This document shows, piece after piece, positions 13,456-25,536 of a stretch of 64,000 bases of DNA. The stretch spans positions 3,162,001 to 3,226,000 of the forward strand of contig JBLDXI010000042.1 of the NCBI GenBank assembly GCA_047495785.1, written 5' to 3'. A program made the position numbers and the translations under genes. Numbering within the stretch: the stretch's first letter is position 1; each line of letters begins with the position of its first letter. The notes under the pieces were generated by a model. The model had not been told where the DNA came from. It worked only from the letters and a program-made list of their open reading frames with translations, and did no database searches. Source of the DNA: Lepidodermella squamata. Taxonomy: Eukaryota; Gastrotricha.

Positions 13456-16400
13456 TTAATGAGTATGAGGAGCGTTGCCAGCCCAAAGTTCTGTTACATT
13501 GGTCGAATATTGATAGATGCTGCCGTCTTTTCCCGCAATCGCAATCAAATAACGGCCGTCGCTTGTGAATCGAAGAGCAGTGATATTTTGCGAACACATT
13601 CGGCTTTCTTGTAGCTGTAAATAAATCAGAATTATTTCGGAAAAATTAACGCATTTTTTTTAAGACCAGTAAAGATTTTCAGAGTAAACAAATTGAGAAA
13701 TATTAGAAAATTTTAACACTATTATTCAGAGAGATTTTAACACCTGAACTGGGCGAGGTGAGCTCCAAGCTTCTCTATTAGTTTGGGGAGATTTAGTTGG
13801 CTGAAAGAAATCACCAAATTTTAATCATTTCAGCCAGTTTCTTTTAGGAAAAATCCGGAATAGCCAAGTTTTTACTCACCTTTCCTTCAATTTCCAAATC
13901 AGTTCGCATGCTAGAAAGAAGAATTCGGCCATAACTGGTACTCGATGCCACCAGCCCAGCAATAGGCGAATTTCGAGACACTATATCGCAAGCAGTCAAC
14001 GTCTCGCCTGCTTTCAGTCGATTCATTGCGCCTTAATTTTTCATAAAAATCATGAAAAATATATTGAAACCAGATTTCCGACTCACTTTTCACTAGTTTT
14101 CCAGTCGGGCACGTGTAAGTAGCCCAATCGTCACTTATTGCCGAAGAATCTACTCGCACGATTTTCATGTCCTCAATAGTTGCTAAGTTGAAATTTCCAA
14201 TTAAAAATAAGTAAATATAATTTGACAAATTAAAAAATACCGAAAGCATGATTGCCTGAGCGGGTGGAAACTTGAACCAATTCGGCGACTTCATTGTGCC
14301 AATCAATATTTTGAACAGCCCCCAGTGAATTCTACATATTCAAATAAAATTGTGCAACAGTTTCAAAATTAAAACTGACCTCAATAATTCCAGCTTTGTG
14401 TCTCCGATAAGTCCTACCGCCATCTTCGACCAGAGAAACGTAGACCGGACCGTCCTGAGAGCCGCAGACAATCATATCGCCCTCAGGTGCAAACTGCAGG
14501 CAAGTCAGTAAATCGGTCGACCCAGCCATTTGAACACTGCAGATATGCATGCCGTTGTAGCTATTTAGAACCACCAGACGGCCAATAGACGTTCCAATAG
14601 CTACAACGTCTTCATTCGGATGGAAAGCGATAGATAGACACTGCTTTTCGAGCGGAGTTCGCCAGACTGAACGGTGGATTGGGGCGAACCATTTTATAAG
14701 CTGGCTGTCGTAGCCGCCTGTTACGAAGGTCGAGTCTTTCGAGTGGCACGCCAAGGCCCAAACTTCATCGCTGTGACCTTGAACGATATATCGGAATTTC
14801 CCGATTAAAGCGCCTTCTAAAATGCAGTTTTTCGTCGTTCCAGCGAAAATAATATTGTTTTTGCCGACTACGAGCGATCGGATGAAACCAGAAGATTCAA
14901 GAATCTATAAGGAAAGTTTTGAAAAAAATAAAATTTTCTCGAAATTTTCTCACATTTTGCGCTCCATTTTGGGTGACCTTGTCATCTTTAAGTTCCCAAG
15001 ATTTGACCTCGGCACCTCCGCCGGATAAAAAGTGGCTAGGTCCAGTAACAACTATCGAAAACACGCTTTTCTACAAATTAAGAAAAAAAGAATTAAACCG
15101 AAAATAGGAATAAGTGTTTTTACTTTATGAACTTGGGAAAGACCCTGAGACGCCGAGGCGTTAATTTTGTAGCTTTGTTGTGCGTCTCGGCTCCAAATCA
15201 GCAATGAGCCGTTCGAATCGCCTGTAATTAGATCCCCATTCGGGAGGAAAGCCGCGGATGTCACGAATTTCGGCTGAGGGTACTGATCAGTAAACGCGCC
15301 GCTCGAGGAGTCTCGCGCCAATTTCGCCCCGTTCAGTTTCCAGAAGTACAAATGCTCCTTTCCGAAACTGATCAAAAGGTTCGGATCGTTCGGACAAAAT
15401 TTGCCCCAAACTACTGTGTCAGAAGTTGTCTGTAAAAATAAATAGAAATTCATAAAAAAAATTACAAAATGGATGAATCTATAATAGAGTTTGAAAAACA
15501 CGCGGTTAAATGGTTAAATAAGCAACATAGGCGCAAAATATTTTGCTCAAGGTGGTTATTGAACATAATGGGTTATATAGGATTTGTTGGGTTATAAATG
15601 TTTAACGAAATTCCCAAAGCAACATACAGGGCGAGTGAAAGCTCCTTGCTCATCAATATTTTCCTGAATAGAATTAAACATCACACAGAAAACAGGGTTC
15701 AAGTTCAATTTCGAACGTGGGGGTTGTTAAGTTTGGATCAATCGATTTCGAAAACTTACGATAGTCTGCGCGATTTGCTTGTCATCAGACCATTTCCAGA
15801 CACTCAGAGAGTGGCGATCGCCTTCGTCTAGCACCATCAACTTGCTGCCCTAATAAGCGGACAAAAAATTGTATTGATTTTTCTGCCATTGAATTTTTCA
15901 AAAATTACGTCGGATGAAAAACCAATAGAACAAATGGAGGCTTGGAAAACGCCGAGGCCGATTATCGCAACGGTGTTCAAACTCTGATAGTTCCAGACTC
16001 TCACGTGAGGCTGTTAAAATATCACGTGTCAATTATTTTTTAAATTATAATGGGTAAATTTTCTCGGCAAAATTTTTCAAAAAAACATCAATAAATGGGG
16101 TCAAGCCAAAAATAAACTCGGGATTAAAACGCTCACTGCAGTTGGAAACTGCTCATCCTCCTGTAGACGCATTTTTCATCGGGTATAATTGACAAAAATT
16201 GTCTATGGAAAATTGAAATACCTGCTGATCTGAATGAGGCGGCATAATTTGACCAGTCGCCACGAGAGTATCTTCTGGATGTAGCGCCATACTGTTGAGA
16301 AATGAGATTAAAGAAAATTATGACAAAAATTCCGACAAAAATTACCAATTGATATCTTCAGTGTGAGACTTGTAATGCCGCTGAGTTTCGTTGATTGGGT

Positions 16401-18819
16401 CGTAAACAACCGCGACGATGCCAACATAGTAAAGCAGTTCACCGGTCGGTAGGTAGAACAAATTTTCCCTCGCATCTTTCCCGCGGTAGCCATACACCCA
16501 TTCCAGGGCAAGATTGATGCGACGTTTGATTTTACCCTCCTGCGCCAATTGAGCTTTAGTTATCAGCTTTTTATCGGGGAGAGGCGCAATTTTCGGCGGA
16601 TTTTTACCGCCACGGCGATTCAGGGTTTCGTAAGACCGGGAGCCTCTAATCGGCGACATGGGTTGCTCGTTCATGGAAGACATAAGGCCATCGCCGGAGA
16701 ATGACGACATTCCAGGCGGCAAATCGTCCAAGTCGCTTTCAACCATTCTAGAATCTCGATTTTTTCGCCTTTTATTCGTTTTTCCGACATAATTCGCTTT
16801 CATCGGCGAGTCAGACGGCGAGTGGGATCTGTTTGAAAGCTGGCGGGGCGATAACACTAGAGACGGCGAGTTGATTTGTTTACGAATAAGCCGCTCTTCG
16901 TCGTGCGGTGAGTAGGATTTGATTCCTCGGATTACGTTATTTCTACTCGATTTGCCATTTTTCGACAAAGACCTGTTCGCCTCGTGAGGGTTAGCGTTAG
17001 GGTGGTGGTGGTAACCCGCGGCTTCAGTCGGCATCTCCTCCGAGCCACACACCAGAAACTGCGGGTTTTTCTCGAGTTCTGAATAGAGTTGAGCGAGGCT
17101 TTTCACCTTTTTACACGGCAAGCGACTTGTCCATAGACTGCTGTCTCGATAGCCGAAAAACTGGCCGAATTCGTGGAGCAGCATTTTGAAATTTTTGCGA
17201 TTGCCCGATAGTGAAACTTCAACATGGGCTGTTCGGTTGAAGTTATTTATCAGGCGAATAGTTGCGACTGGATAATTTTCCAGGGTATCATTCGGGTCGT
17301 AATCGCGATACAATGGTATGTCCTCAGCTCGCTTGGTTCCTGAAAAAACATAAAAAAAATATTAAAAGCAAGATTTTCTGAAATTTCAAAGAATAAAACT
17401 CATATTGGCAAACTTCACTCGATATGAAAGAAAAGGAGAGAATCAAAGCGCCCAAAAAGGATCACGCGGTTTGAAATATTTTACCATTGTAAGTCGAAAC
17501 AGGGGGTAGGGGTATGGTCTTAGGGGAGGCATTGTAAGAAGGGCTCCGTTGGGCATATGAGTTCCGGTAGGTGGACATGGAAGTCTGCGGCTCGTCATAA
17601 TAATCGTCTTCTTCGAATCTGCTTTCATCTTTCAGGCAAATAATTCATCAGAATTATAGCAAAATAAAACAATTATGGGCACATTTTATCACACTTTTTT
17701 AGCTATAATTTGAAAATAATAAATGGCGTGACGAGGCACACCCTAAATTTACGGTTCCAGCACTTTCTTTGAACATAAAAGTGGTAAACTATCAAGCCTG
17801 ATCGATAAATATCATTATTAGGATTATTTTGAGCTATTGGCGGTCTGTCTACGAGTTATACTTTGGCCAGTAGAGCCGAGTATCGATTTTACAAATCAGT
17901 GATTTTTCCGATATCAGCAGATTGGGAAGCCAATATTGAACTTTTTCTAAGAGCTTCACTGTTGATCAAGAAAGAAAACGGTCGAAATCGAGAAAATAGA
18001 TGCTACAAAAAGGTCATTTTTAGTGCTGGAATCTCAAGTTTAGTTTTCTAAATATTTAGAAAATTTATAAAAATTCAGAAAATGTACCTCCTATCCGGCT
18101 AGTGTTGACTTTGAGATTATTATGAACTGGCTGAAGCAATCCACCGTAATTAATCGACCGGTCCAGGTGATGCAAATCTGACACTACGTAATTCTGTTGA
18201 TGTTCAAAGTCGGCAATATTATGAATTTCGAAGCCTTGTGGCCATTGGAAGACGCGTTGGCAGCTGAACCCAAATTCTCTTGTCAAATGATGCAAAACAG
18301 CGCCGAGGTTCGCAAATGTCCGATTTATGGACAAAGGCAACCCGCGGTACATTGGATCGCCGTTCTTGTAAAACGTCACCAAACGTCCGTGTTCGATTTG
18401 CGGAATTTTCGGTGGTGGCTGGTAGAACGGGTCGGCGTTATAAGCCGGGCGAGTCGGCGAATTCCCGTTCGAGAAATTTCCACCGCGATTTTTCGCCTTC
18501 TGCCTCGCTTTTCCGACAGTCATAACTTGGCTATTCGGCAGCGATCGACCTGGCGAAAAATCGGCCCGTTGATGGGTCCGTTGTTGCTGCGGCCACGACT
18601 CGGGTGGGGCTGTAGGCTTTTTACGATACAATTCTCGCTCATCCAACTTCATTTTACCAGGCGGTTGCCACGTAGGTGGATCTGCTTTATACGCCCCTGT
18701 TGTTAGAATTGGCAGAAAAAAGTAGTGGGGAGTTTCTATTTAAAGACAGTTTTCATACATTGAGGATGGGGCTTTCTGCCGCGCGGTGGCGATTGATCAC
18801 CGTATTCAGGATGCATCAT
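13456..18819 (-). CDS. DCX-EMAP-like protein (doublecortin x2, HELP, WD40)
   Basis: Fifteen exons in phase: 18819-18759, 18696-18088, 17628-17485, 17339-16346, 16291-16222, 16010-15909, 15849-15760, 15429-15124, 15070-14954, 14904-14380, 14331-14241, 14182-14087, 14031-13880, 13800-13744, 13614-13456; 1190 residues. Residues about 123-205 are a doublecortin-type module ([34 protein letters not shown]). A second one follows at about 292-380 ([31 protein letters not shown]). A HELP motif ([17 protein letters not shown]) lies near 540-600. WD40 repeats fill the rest ([48 protein letters not shown]). HELP plus WD40 define the EMAP/EML family, which binds tubulin; fusion with doublecortin domains is known from insect DCX-EMAP, needed for ciliary mechanosensory structures. 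The start is the first of two adjacent ATGs; a short first exon joins with W at the junction. Confidence 0.85.
17800..17925. repeat. Dispersed repeat family, copy 2 (DCX-EMAP intron)
   Basis: Reverse-complement copy of the 12258 repeat: 17881-17920 differs at only two of 40 positions. The flank up to 17800 shows weaker similarity to the other copies. Confidence 0.65.
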
Positions 18820-19439
18820 AATTTTTTATCCGCCTCTCAACACCAGGTCACATCATTCTTGAATCGACCCGTAATTGAAATACTTCCATTGAGAAAGACT
18901 AAAAAATATTCAAAGGCAGTTACTGGGATACTCGATAATATTATAATATCGTTCGAGTGCGAAGTGTATTATAACATTTGGCTACGGGGTAGGAAAAAAG
19001 GCGTAAAAAACGCGTCTAACTGGTCGATTGGTAGCGCTCGCCCATCGCAGTCAACACAGTGTGTATTATAGAAATTTACGTGTCCAATCGAGCTCGTATC
19101 CCGGGAACGGGTCAATAGCAAGTGCGCGCACACGACAAAAAGCGGCACTCTGTATCGAACGATCATTATACGTATTACGCGGCTGAAAAGCAATGCGACT
19201 AATATATTTATGTTGTTTTTTTCAGTCGATTTTTTTCAACGCAGTCTGATTTGCTTCGACCATGTCGTGGTGATTTTTTCAGCCTCGATTTTCACACCAG
19301 CGGGGTTTGATTGACGTAATTTCATGTATATAACAAGCGCTAGACGAGACATGTGAGTTTTTATTACCAAAAAATGACGAGTAGCAAAAAAGCAAGTTCG
19401 ACCAAAAATACAAACATAGCAACAATAACCCTGAGCATT
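18820..19439. other. Intergenic, upstream of DCX-EMAP-like gene
   Basis: 620 bp between the DCX-EMAP start and the UBAC2 stop, both on the minus strand. It presumably holds the DCX-EMAP promoter and leader. No ORF, tRNA or repeat was recognised. Confidence 0.4.
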
Positions 19440-20536
19440 TCAGGAAGCATGCACAGGTCTGGTTAGTAATGACATTAAGGCTTGTTCAACGTTGTTGTTA
19501 CTTTGCCGTAACGCGTCGACGGCTGAATCTCGCGTGAAGCCCATTTCGACAAATCTCGTGATAGCAGTTTGGTCGAGCTGGGCGGGCCTTGGACTAGCCC
19601 GCGCCATCATTCGACGTTGAAACTGCTCCATCTAACGTAAAAAAAAACTGTTATTAAAAATTAAAACAAAATCATTTTGCATACCATTTGAATCTCTTGA
19701 GCTTCGATCGTCGCGGGGAAGTTTGAAAAATCGATTATCAGGACGTCATCAGAGGGAAATTTGATGTTATTCAAAATCGAAAACCACTGTTGACACCAAA
19801 GCACATTCTTTTTCGCTAGAAATCCACCAAACTAAGAATTTAAAGATACAGAATATTTTTTTGAAAACAATCGATTACCAGTCCGGCGATAGCTCCAAGT
19901 AGAGTTGTATCACTGTAAGCAGCAATTTGAAAGCCAACCAGATAAGTGATCGTTTTATTGGTCAGCCAAAATCGTGATGTTCCGATGGAAGGAATCGAAA
20001 AATACGGGACGAAAAACCCGAAAATCACTGGGATTCTAATGAAGCAATTCAATTCGCGAATCTGTTGTCGCTGAATAACTTACGGGCCAAAATCCAGCCG
20101 TTTTCGCGGGAAAGCGAATAACAATGTTAAAATTGAAACCAAGGCAAACACCATTTGACACAACAAGAGCACCTAAGAAAATTCACAATAATTTAAAGGT
20201 ATAACGTCTATCAGCCCTCAACTCACCATAAAATGTCTAGATCCGTAATTCCTCTCGACTTGGCGAAATTTGTAAACTATGACAGCGGAAAATATCGCTT
20301 GATGAAGGTGGGCGAAGCAGTGCAACGAAACAAAAAGCCTCAAAAACTGAAATTAACACAGAAATTAAATAGTTTACTTGCATGGTAAGAGTTTTTCAAA
20401 CCTTGAAATTATCAAAAATGTCGCTGTAGTCAAACGTCAAGATGCTAGGATCACCGAATAACTGAGCTGACAAAGTTGCGACAAGGATAACCGACAGGCA
20501 AACTTTAGAAATTGGAGCATTTTCTGTTGACGGCAT
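19440..20536 (-). CDS. UBAC2: UBAC2-like rhomboid pseudoprotease with UBA domain
   Basis: Six exons in phase: 20536-20402, 20346-20227, 20172-20084, 20035-19879, 19831-19685, 19631-19440; 279 residues. Several membrane segments match the UBAC2 family: ISKVCLSVILVATL, QVERNYGSRHFMVLLL (compare RIFERRYGSRKF in human), LLLCQMVFALVSILTLLFAF, FGFFVPYFSIP and LTNKTITYLVGFQIAAYS. The last exon ends with a UBA domain near residues 233-271 (ITRFVEMGFTRDSAVDALRQ, NNNVEQALMSLL). UBAC2 is an ER membrane protein of the Derlin/rhomboid-like class involved in ER-associated degradation and UBXD8 retention. The rhomboid catalytic Ser/His are not evident, as expected for this subfamily. The start was chosen because MPSTENAPISK aligns with the short cytosolic N-terminus of the family; an in-frame ATG lies further upstream. 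Confidence 0.85.
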
Positions 20537-23099
20537 ATGGTATAACACTAATATAACAATTTCCGCAAACATACTGAAACCTTGACCATCCAATTGTTGT
20601 GCCATTCTGTTGGCTTCCATCAATTTCAATGTAAAAACGGGGTTATCTATATGAATAAGAGTTACTTTTTTGGCTGACACGACGATAGATAAGCAATTAG
20701 CATTAATTAAAGAAATGTCACTTAGCCATAGGCACCAAAATAAAGCTATCCTACAGACTCTGAATGAATGTTTAAGAAAATATTGGCGTCATCGATGAGA
20801 ATATTTTATTTATTTACTACCAATGAGAAATTCACCTATAAGCTGCGCAGTGCAGATGCAGAGCTCCAGTTTCAACAATCTATGCGCATGGTCGCCGGCG
20901 GGCGCTAACGACCTTGACCGAGGGCAAATGCAAATTGACCTCCCCTCTTTATCCGTCATATATTGCTAGGATTTTTTCCCTGAGATAGCTCGCATCTTGG
21001 TTTAGAAAAATGGATTAGGGACCAATGGAGTATTTCACCATTTAGCCGGGGAAATATCGGCCGGAAAGTAGCGAAGGACCAAATAGCGCGCAATTGCGCA
21101 ACTTTGCTCGCTAACTGGTCCTAACTTGGACCTTTCAGGCCAGCATATCCCTGATAAAACAACGAGCTAGGGTATCGATTCCTAGCTCAATTTTCTTAAT
21201 TGAGATCTCGGCTATCTAGGCATGTAATAAGTTTTTGAATATCTGACGGATTAAAAGGGGGCGTGATTTCTGTGGGAAAAGCGGCGAATAAGCGCAATGA
21301 ACTGGCCACTGTCACGAAGTCTTTCATTTGCAAAAACCTGCAATGGTTCACGGAAACAAATGAGCTGTGTATTTATATTTTTAGTTTTCAGCTACGTAAT
21401 CATACCTGTCTACCTAATGCTTCTTCCCGCGAATAATTTTGTAATAGTAAAATAAGAGTAAAAGACCAAGTTATTTAAATGAAAGCCTCTACGATATTCC
21501 CCCAATTTGTTGCTGAATTTACAGCCCAATAAATCACCAGGTGTGTCCATTGGTTCTTTAGTGAAAACAATTCGAAATTGGCCCTACTTGGCCCTTAATT
21601 TCATCGCCTGATAAGCATGAACCATTCTGGTGAGATATCTCTAAAAAGCTGAAGTAGTGGCGCCGTCGTTGACCTGAGCAGACGACACGGTTGTATCCAC
21701 GGAGGCCGCCTAGGGATGCACACGTGGGCCGCCATGACTCTCCATTAGAGTGGGAGGGAGAGTGGGTAGCCAGCTCACCCTCGAATCTTCCAATCCTCCA
21801 AACCATCATCATCAATTCGAAATTACCTGCAAACATCAAGGTTGCTAAGAAAGGGAATACCTAAATCTAGCTGACGGTAAGATAAATTTAGTACCTGCAT
21901 TCGCACCCTCAGATAGATAAGTGTATATTAGGATTTTTCTTCCCCAACTTTGGGCCACTCAGCTGTCAGCTGACTCGAAGACAGCTAGTTCTAGTCTCAT
22001 TCAGAAATCAAAAAAATTTGTGGCCGAAGTTGCGTACACGTGACACCAACAAAGAAGGCGACGGAAGACGGAATAACGTTCCCCAGGGTGCTAGCAGGGT
22101 GGCGCACAAAAGTAAAAAACTGTCCACTTCCTTCGAGACAGAAGGAACCAACTTCCACACCGCTCAGATCGCGAAAATAAAATCCCGCGATAAAAAATAT
22201 TAGCGCCAAAAGTCGAGACACCGGTGTTATAACAAAATATGACATGCAGCATAAAATCAATTTTGATGATATAAATATTGACGGGTGGAATAATCTGATA
22301 ATTTATTGAGAAATCGTTGGGTTAATTGAGTGAATAGGCAAGTTTTCAGGGGAAATATCTGGAAAGCCAAAAATCGTCCTCTCGGTCAGTTCAACGCTGA
22401 GAACTGAATGCGAGCCCTATATCTAGATCGCGGTAATCCACACATCAATCCAAAGCAAAGGAACGCTGACAGTGCCAATACCCAATACGTGGCAAGAAAG
22501 ATGGGCCCCGTCCCCTTCTCCTTCTGAAGAAACATCCTCCTCATTCTTGCATCTCGACAATTTTTTTAGGCTGTACACAATGCTTGTAGAGCATTCTTAA
22601 ACGAAATATTCCCAAGAGTAACGTCAGCTAAAGCTTGCTTCCCTAATGGAAAGATCTTAGATCTTAGAACCTCGAACCTCTGAAATTTACTTCTGTCTTC
22701 TTCGGGCTCTTGTAGTTATAGAAGGGCAAAGATACTTATTAATATTTGCCCCTGTTTGCTCATTCATGAAGATTACGAGCACATAACACGCGGAGTGATC
22801 TGTTTTTCATATAGACGGCTACCGATGGAAAAGAGTGAGAAAGGATACACATATTCGCCCATTTCTGCGCAGCCTTTGTCAAGTGTCAAGTTCATGAATG
22901 TCGTGAATGGCGTGAGCACTTCATACGCGTTCATCGAATTTGATGAGTTTGAAAAAGGCCAACTGCTTACGCCTAATACCAAGAGATAGGCAACTGAATT
23001 GACTAGTGTGGTCGATAACGAGTGTACTAATATGCATAATTTATACTTATTAGGTTTTAAATTATCGCGTTTAAAATGATATAAATTGTTAACTAAGCA
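20537..23099. other. Long intergenic region between UBAC2 and selenoprotein T
   Basis: 2.5 kb without a gene I can support. It contains the imperfect palindrome at 21051-21150. A 53-codon open stretch runs from an ATG at 22828 to 22989 (MEKSEKGYTYSPIS), without homology I recognise and without a clear splice context. The region should hold the promoters of both flanking genes. Confidence 0.4.
21051..21150. repeat. Imperfect palindrome / hairpin
   Basis: The two halves pair through blocks AAATATcgGCC / GGCCagcATAT, GGAAAG / CTTTC, AGGACCA / TGGTCCT, TAGCGcGCAA / TTGCtCGCTA, closing on TTGCGCAA-type sequence. It is probably a decayed foldback element or MITE. No clear target-site duplication was found. 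Confidence 0.55.
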
Positions 23100-23896
23100 A
23101 TGGCCGAAATTCAACGCCTCTTAGGCGTGGTTATCGGCTTGGTGTTTCTCATGGTGCTACGTGATTTTACAATATCGAATACTGCAGCTGAGAAAGATAA
23201 GCATCATAAAGATTCATCACATTCTCCACAAGAAACGCTTTCAAAGCGACAAAGAGAAATTCCCAAGCCTAATTTTAATAGTGCCGTTGGCCCAGTACTC
23301 AAGTTCTCTTTTTGGTAAGTATTTGTAATTTTAATTTAATATCATGATTAAATTTATCTTTATTCAGTTATTCATGAGGGTACAAGCGAGTTTTCGAGCA
23401 ATATTCACAGTTGATTAACCAGCGATATCCATCTATCCGAGTTGAAGGTTCCAATCATCCACCGACGCCTTTGAACATGGCTCTTGCCCAAGGCTTAAAC
23501 ATTGCAAAGATCGTGCTCATTATTGCAATTATTTCCGGCCGCAATCCATTTGAAATGCTGAATTTACCCACGCCGAGCATTTATCTATCGGCGCTAAACA
23601 ACAAAATGTACTCATGTTTCATGCTGTTCTTTCTATCCAACTTGATCGAAGGGCAACTCATGTCTACCGGAGCATTCGAAGTTACATTTAATGGTAATTT
23701 TACTGAAGACTATATTATTATTTCAAGTCACAACACATTTTCGTTCTTAGATATGCCCATCTGGTCAAAACTGCAATCTGGCCGAGTGCCGGAGCCTGCT
23801 GAAATGTTCCAAATTTTAGACGGTCAAATGCGGTTATCCCACCCGACACAGGATGCTAATCAAATGGATTTTATGAAATTCGATGGAACCAATTAA
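23100..23896 (+). CDS. SELENOT: Selenoprotein T (thioredoxin-like, Sec-containing)
   Basis: Three exons: 23100-23314, 23368-23693, 23751-23896; 228 residues including one selenocysteine. The exon 1/2 junction completes Cys (TG|T), and the next codons give C-Y-S-U-G-Y-K-R-V-F with the in-frame TGA at 23375-23377. Vertebrate SELENOT has CVSUGYRRVF at the same place, the redox CxxU motif of the thioredoxin-like fold. Other family marks are NQRYPSIRVEGSNHPP, MYSCFMLFFLSNLIEGQLMS, TGAFEVTFND and MPIWSKLQSGR. The N-terminus (LLGVVIGLVFLMVL) is a signal or membrane segment. SELENOT acts at the ER membrane in redox and calcium homeostasis, with ER oligosaccharyltransferase links in vertebrates. A SECIS element follows in the 3' UTR. 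Standard gene finders would split or truncate this gene at the TGA. Confidence 0.93.
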
Positions 23897-24012
23897 AACT
23901 CAATCAATCAAGTGAATATCGACGTCTGCTGGTGTTGCTCGAAACTCGCTGCGCTCTTGTTTTAGCCCGTGCGCTTATTCTCAGCAATCTGTCGGTCAAA
24001 ACTTCAGATTTT

Positions 24013-24056
24013 ATGAAGGCGAACTCTGAAATCGGATTCCGAAGGGGTTTGCTCGA
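24013..24056 (+). promoter_or_regulatory. SECIS element (form 2) of selenoprotein T
   Basis: It begins 117 bases after the stop codon. Core: ATGA at 24013-24016 opposite GA at 24055-24056 gives the non-Watson-Crick quartet. A 9 bp helix pairs 24019-24027 (GCGAACTCT) with 24044-24052 (GGGGTTTGC). An unpaired GAAA sits at 24028-24031, then a 4 bp mini-stem (TCGG/CCGA) with loop ATT. Twelve bases separate the quartet from the AA, the spacing expected for SECIS. Below the quartet, CAG/CTG can close helix I. Confidence 0.88.
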
Positions 24057-25536
24057 ACGCTGTGAAAATGGTGCACTAGTTCTTCGTTGTCCCTTTCAGT
24101 CTTTTCATTAGTGTCTTTGAAGTTATTGTATAAAAAAAACGAAAAATATCGAGAGAAATGAAAAATTATGATGGATAAAATTTGCGTTGAGAGTTTTGTT
24201 AATTTTTCGGAAATAAAAATACCTATTTGTTTTGTGCTCTCACAGACCTGCGTTTATTGCCTACACAGCATGATATCAGAGGGGTGTGTCAATATGTGAT
24301 CATTCCAGATTACACGTGCCAAGTGCTGAGTATAAGAAGCAACTTAGCACGACGGTTAAATTTAAGTAAGTTTAAAAAATAGGGGTTTTACTCGAAAAAC
24401 ATATCTGGCCTTCGAAGTTATAGTTCGGACTTACATATGTCGGAAAAATTCGAATGGCTCGTAAAAAAGCCCCATTGAATTATCCTTATAATTTGGACAA
24501 TTTCTGGCCCATTTTCAAGGTTCAAGAGTCCGCATTACGCGAAAATGATAAAAAACGATCGAAAGCTATAAGCGAAACCGAATTTCCTACGGCTGAAAGA
24601 ACTGATGGTTATACATATTCGATCATGTTTTTTAAGTAGGTTTCACATCCAGCGATCACCGCATCAGGTGAGACATCAGGTGAGGTCGAGGAGTTAGGTC
24701 CTAAAAAAGCAGGTATACAAATGGAACCTCAAAAATTAGTATTATAAATACTAAAGGCAACCCTGAATTCGTGGGGGCGGGTGACTGATTCTTTTGGTTT
24801 GCCTTGCCTTCGCCTTCCTCAAAACCCGAAAGGGTATAGACGCTCAGTCGCGGGGAAGTGAAACAATAAAATCATTTTCCTGAATTCGCATGATCCAGAG
24901 TAATTTCCGTAGAGCGAATGTAAACGTGGCACCTGCATGTTCAGAAAAAAACCATGAGATCAAATATCGAAATTTGATGAACCTCGCAGAGATTATTGAA
25001 GTTGAAAAATATGAGGTGGCTTTCCCAGTATTACACACCGTGGATGAAATACGCAAGTAGCTAAGTGTTAACGATCACTGGTGGTGTTTCGAGGAACCTA
25101 AACTAGGACATTTTTTGAAAATTCAGTACATGAAGTGCTACGATCTAACTGTTTGTTACTGCCAGCCCTCGATAGCTTTTAGTAGCGAAATCGAAAAGCG
25201 CACCTCGCCTCGCCTTCGCTCATCAATAAGCGCGTAGTTATTCCCTGGTGAGTTGGAACGCGATCAGCAACCTGAGCACTGTTTTTTCGCACCGTGCGCG
25301 TTGCTACAATATTATTACTTATGTACGAAACAAAATAGCCGCACCTGCACCCTAGCAGTTTTAGCCACCCCTTGAACTAGCCAATTCATACACCACCTGT
25401 CTTTGCCAAATCATTAATTGCAAATTTAATAATTCTGGCTAATATATGATGGCCTCCGTTCGGCTGAAGTTCCAGAGTGCAGTTCGAAAGTTACAAGTAG
25501 GTATCTTATTCATGTTTTTTTGCCTGCTTAAAAATT
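24057..25536. other. SELENOT 3' UTR end and intergenic region
   Basis: An AATAAA at 24212-24217 probably ends the SELENOT transcript. Further on, an open frame from 24454 to 24639 (62 codons, MARKKAPLNYPYN) ends at a possible donor (TTTAA|gtaggt). I could not join it to another exon and do not recognise it. No repeats were seen. Confidence 0.4.

Noticed and set aside
22756-22989. 78-codon ORF upstream of selenoprotein T
   Set aside because: No homology, no splice partners, and overlaps an equally open antisense frame. Not enough for a gene call.
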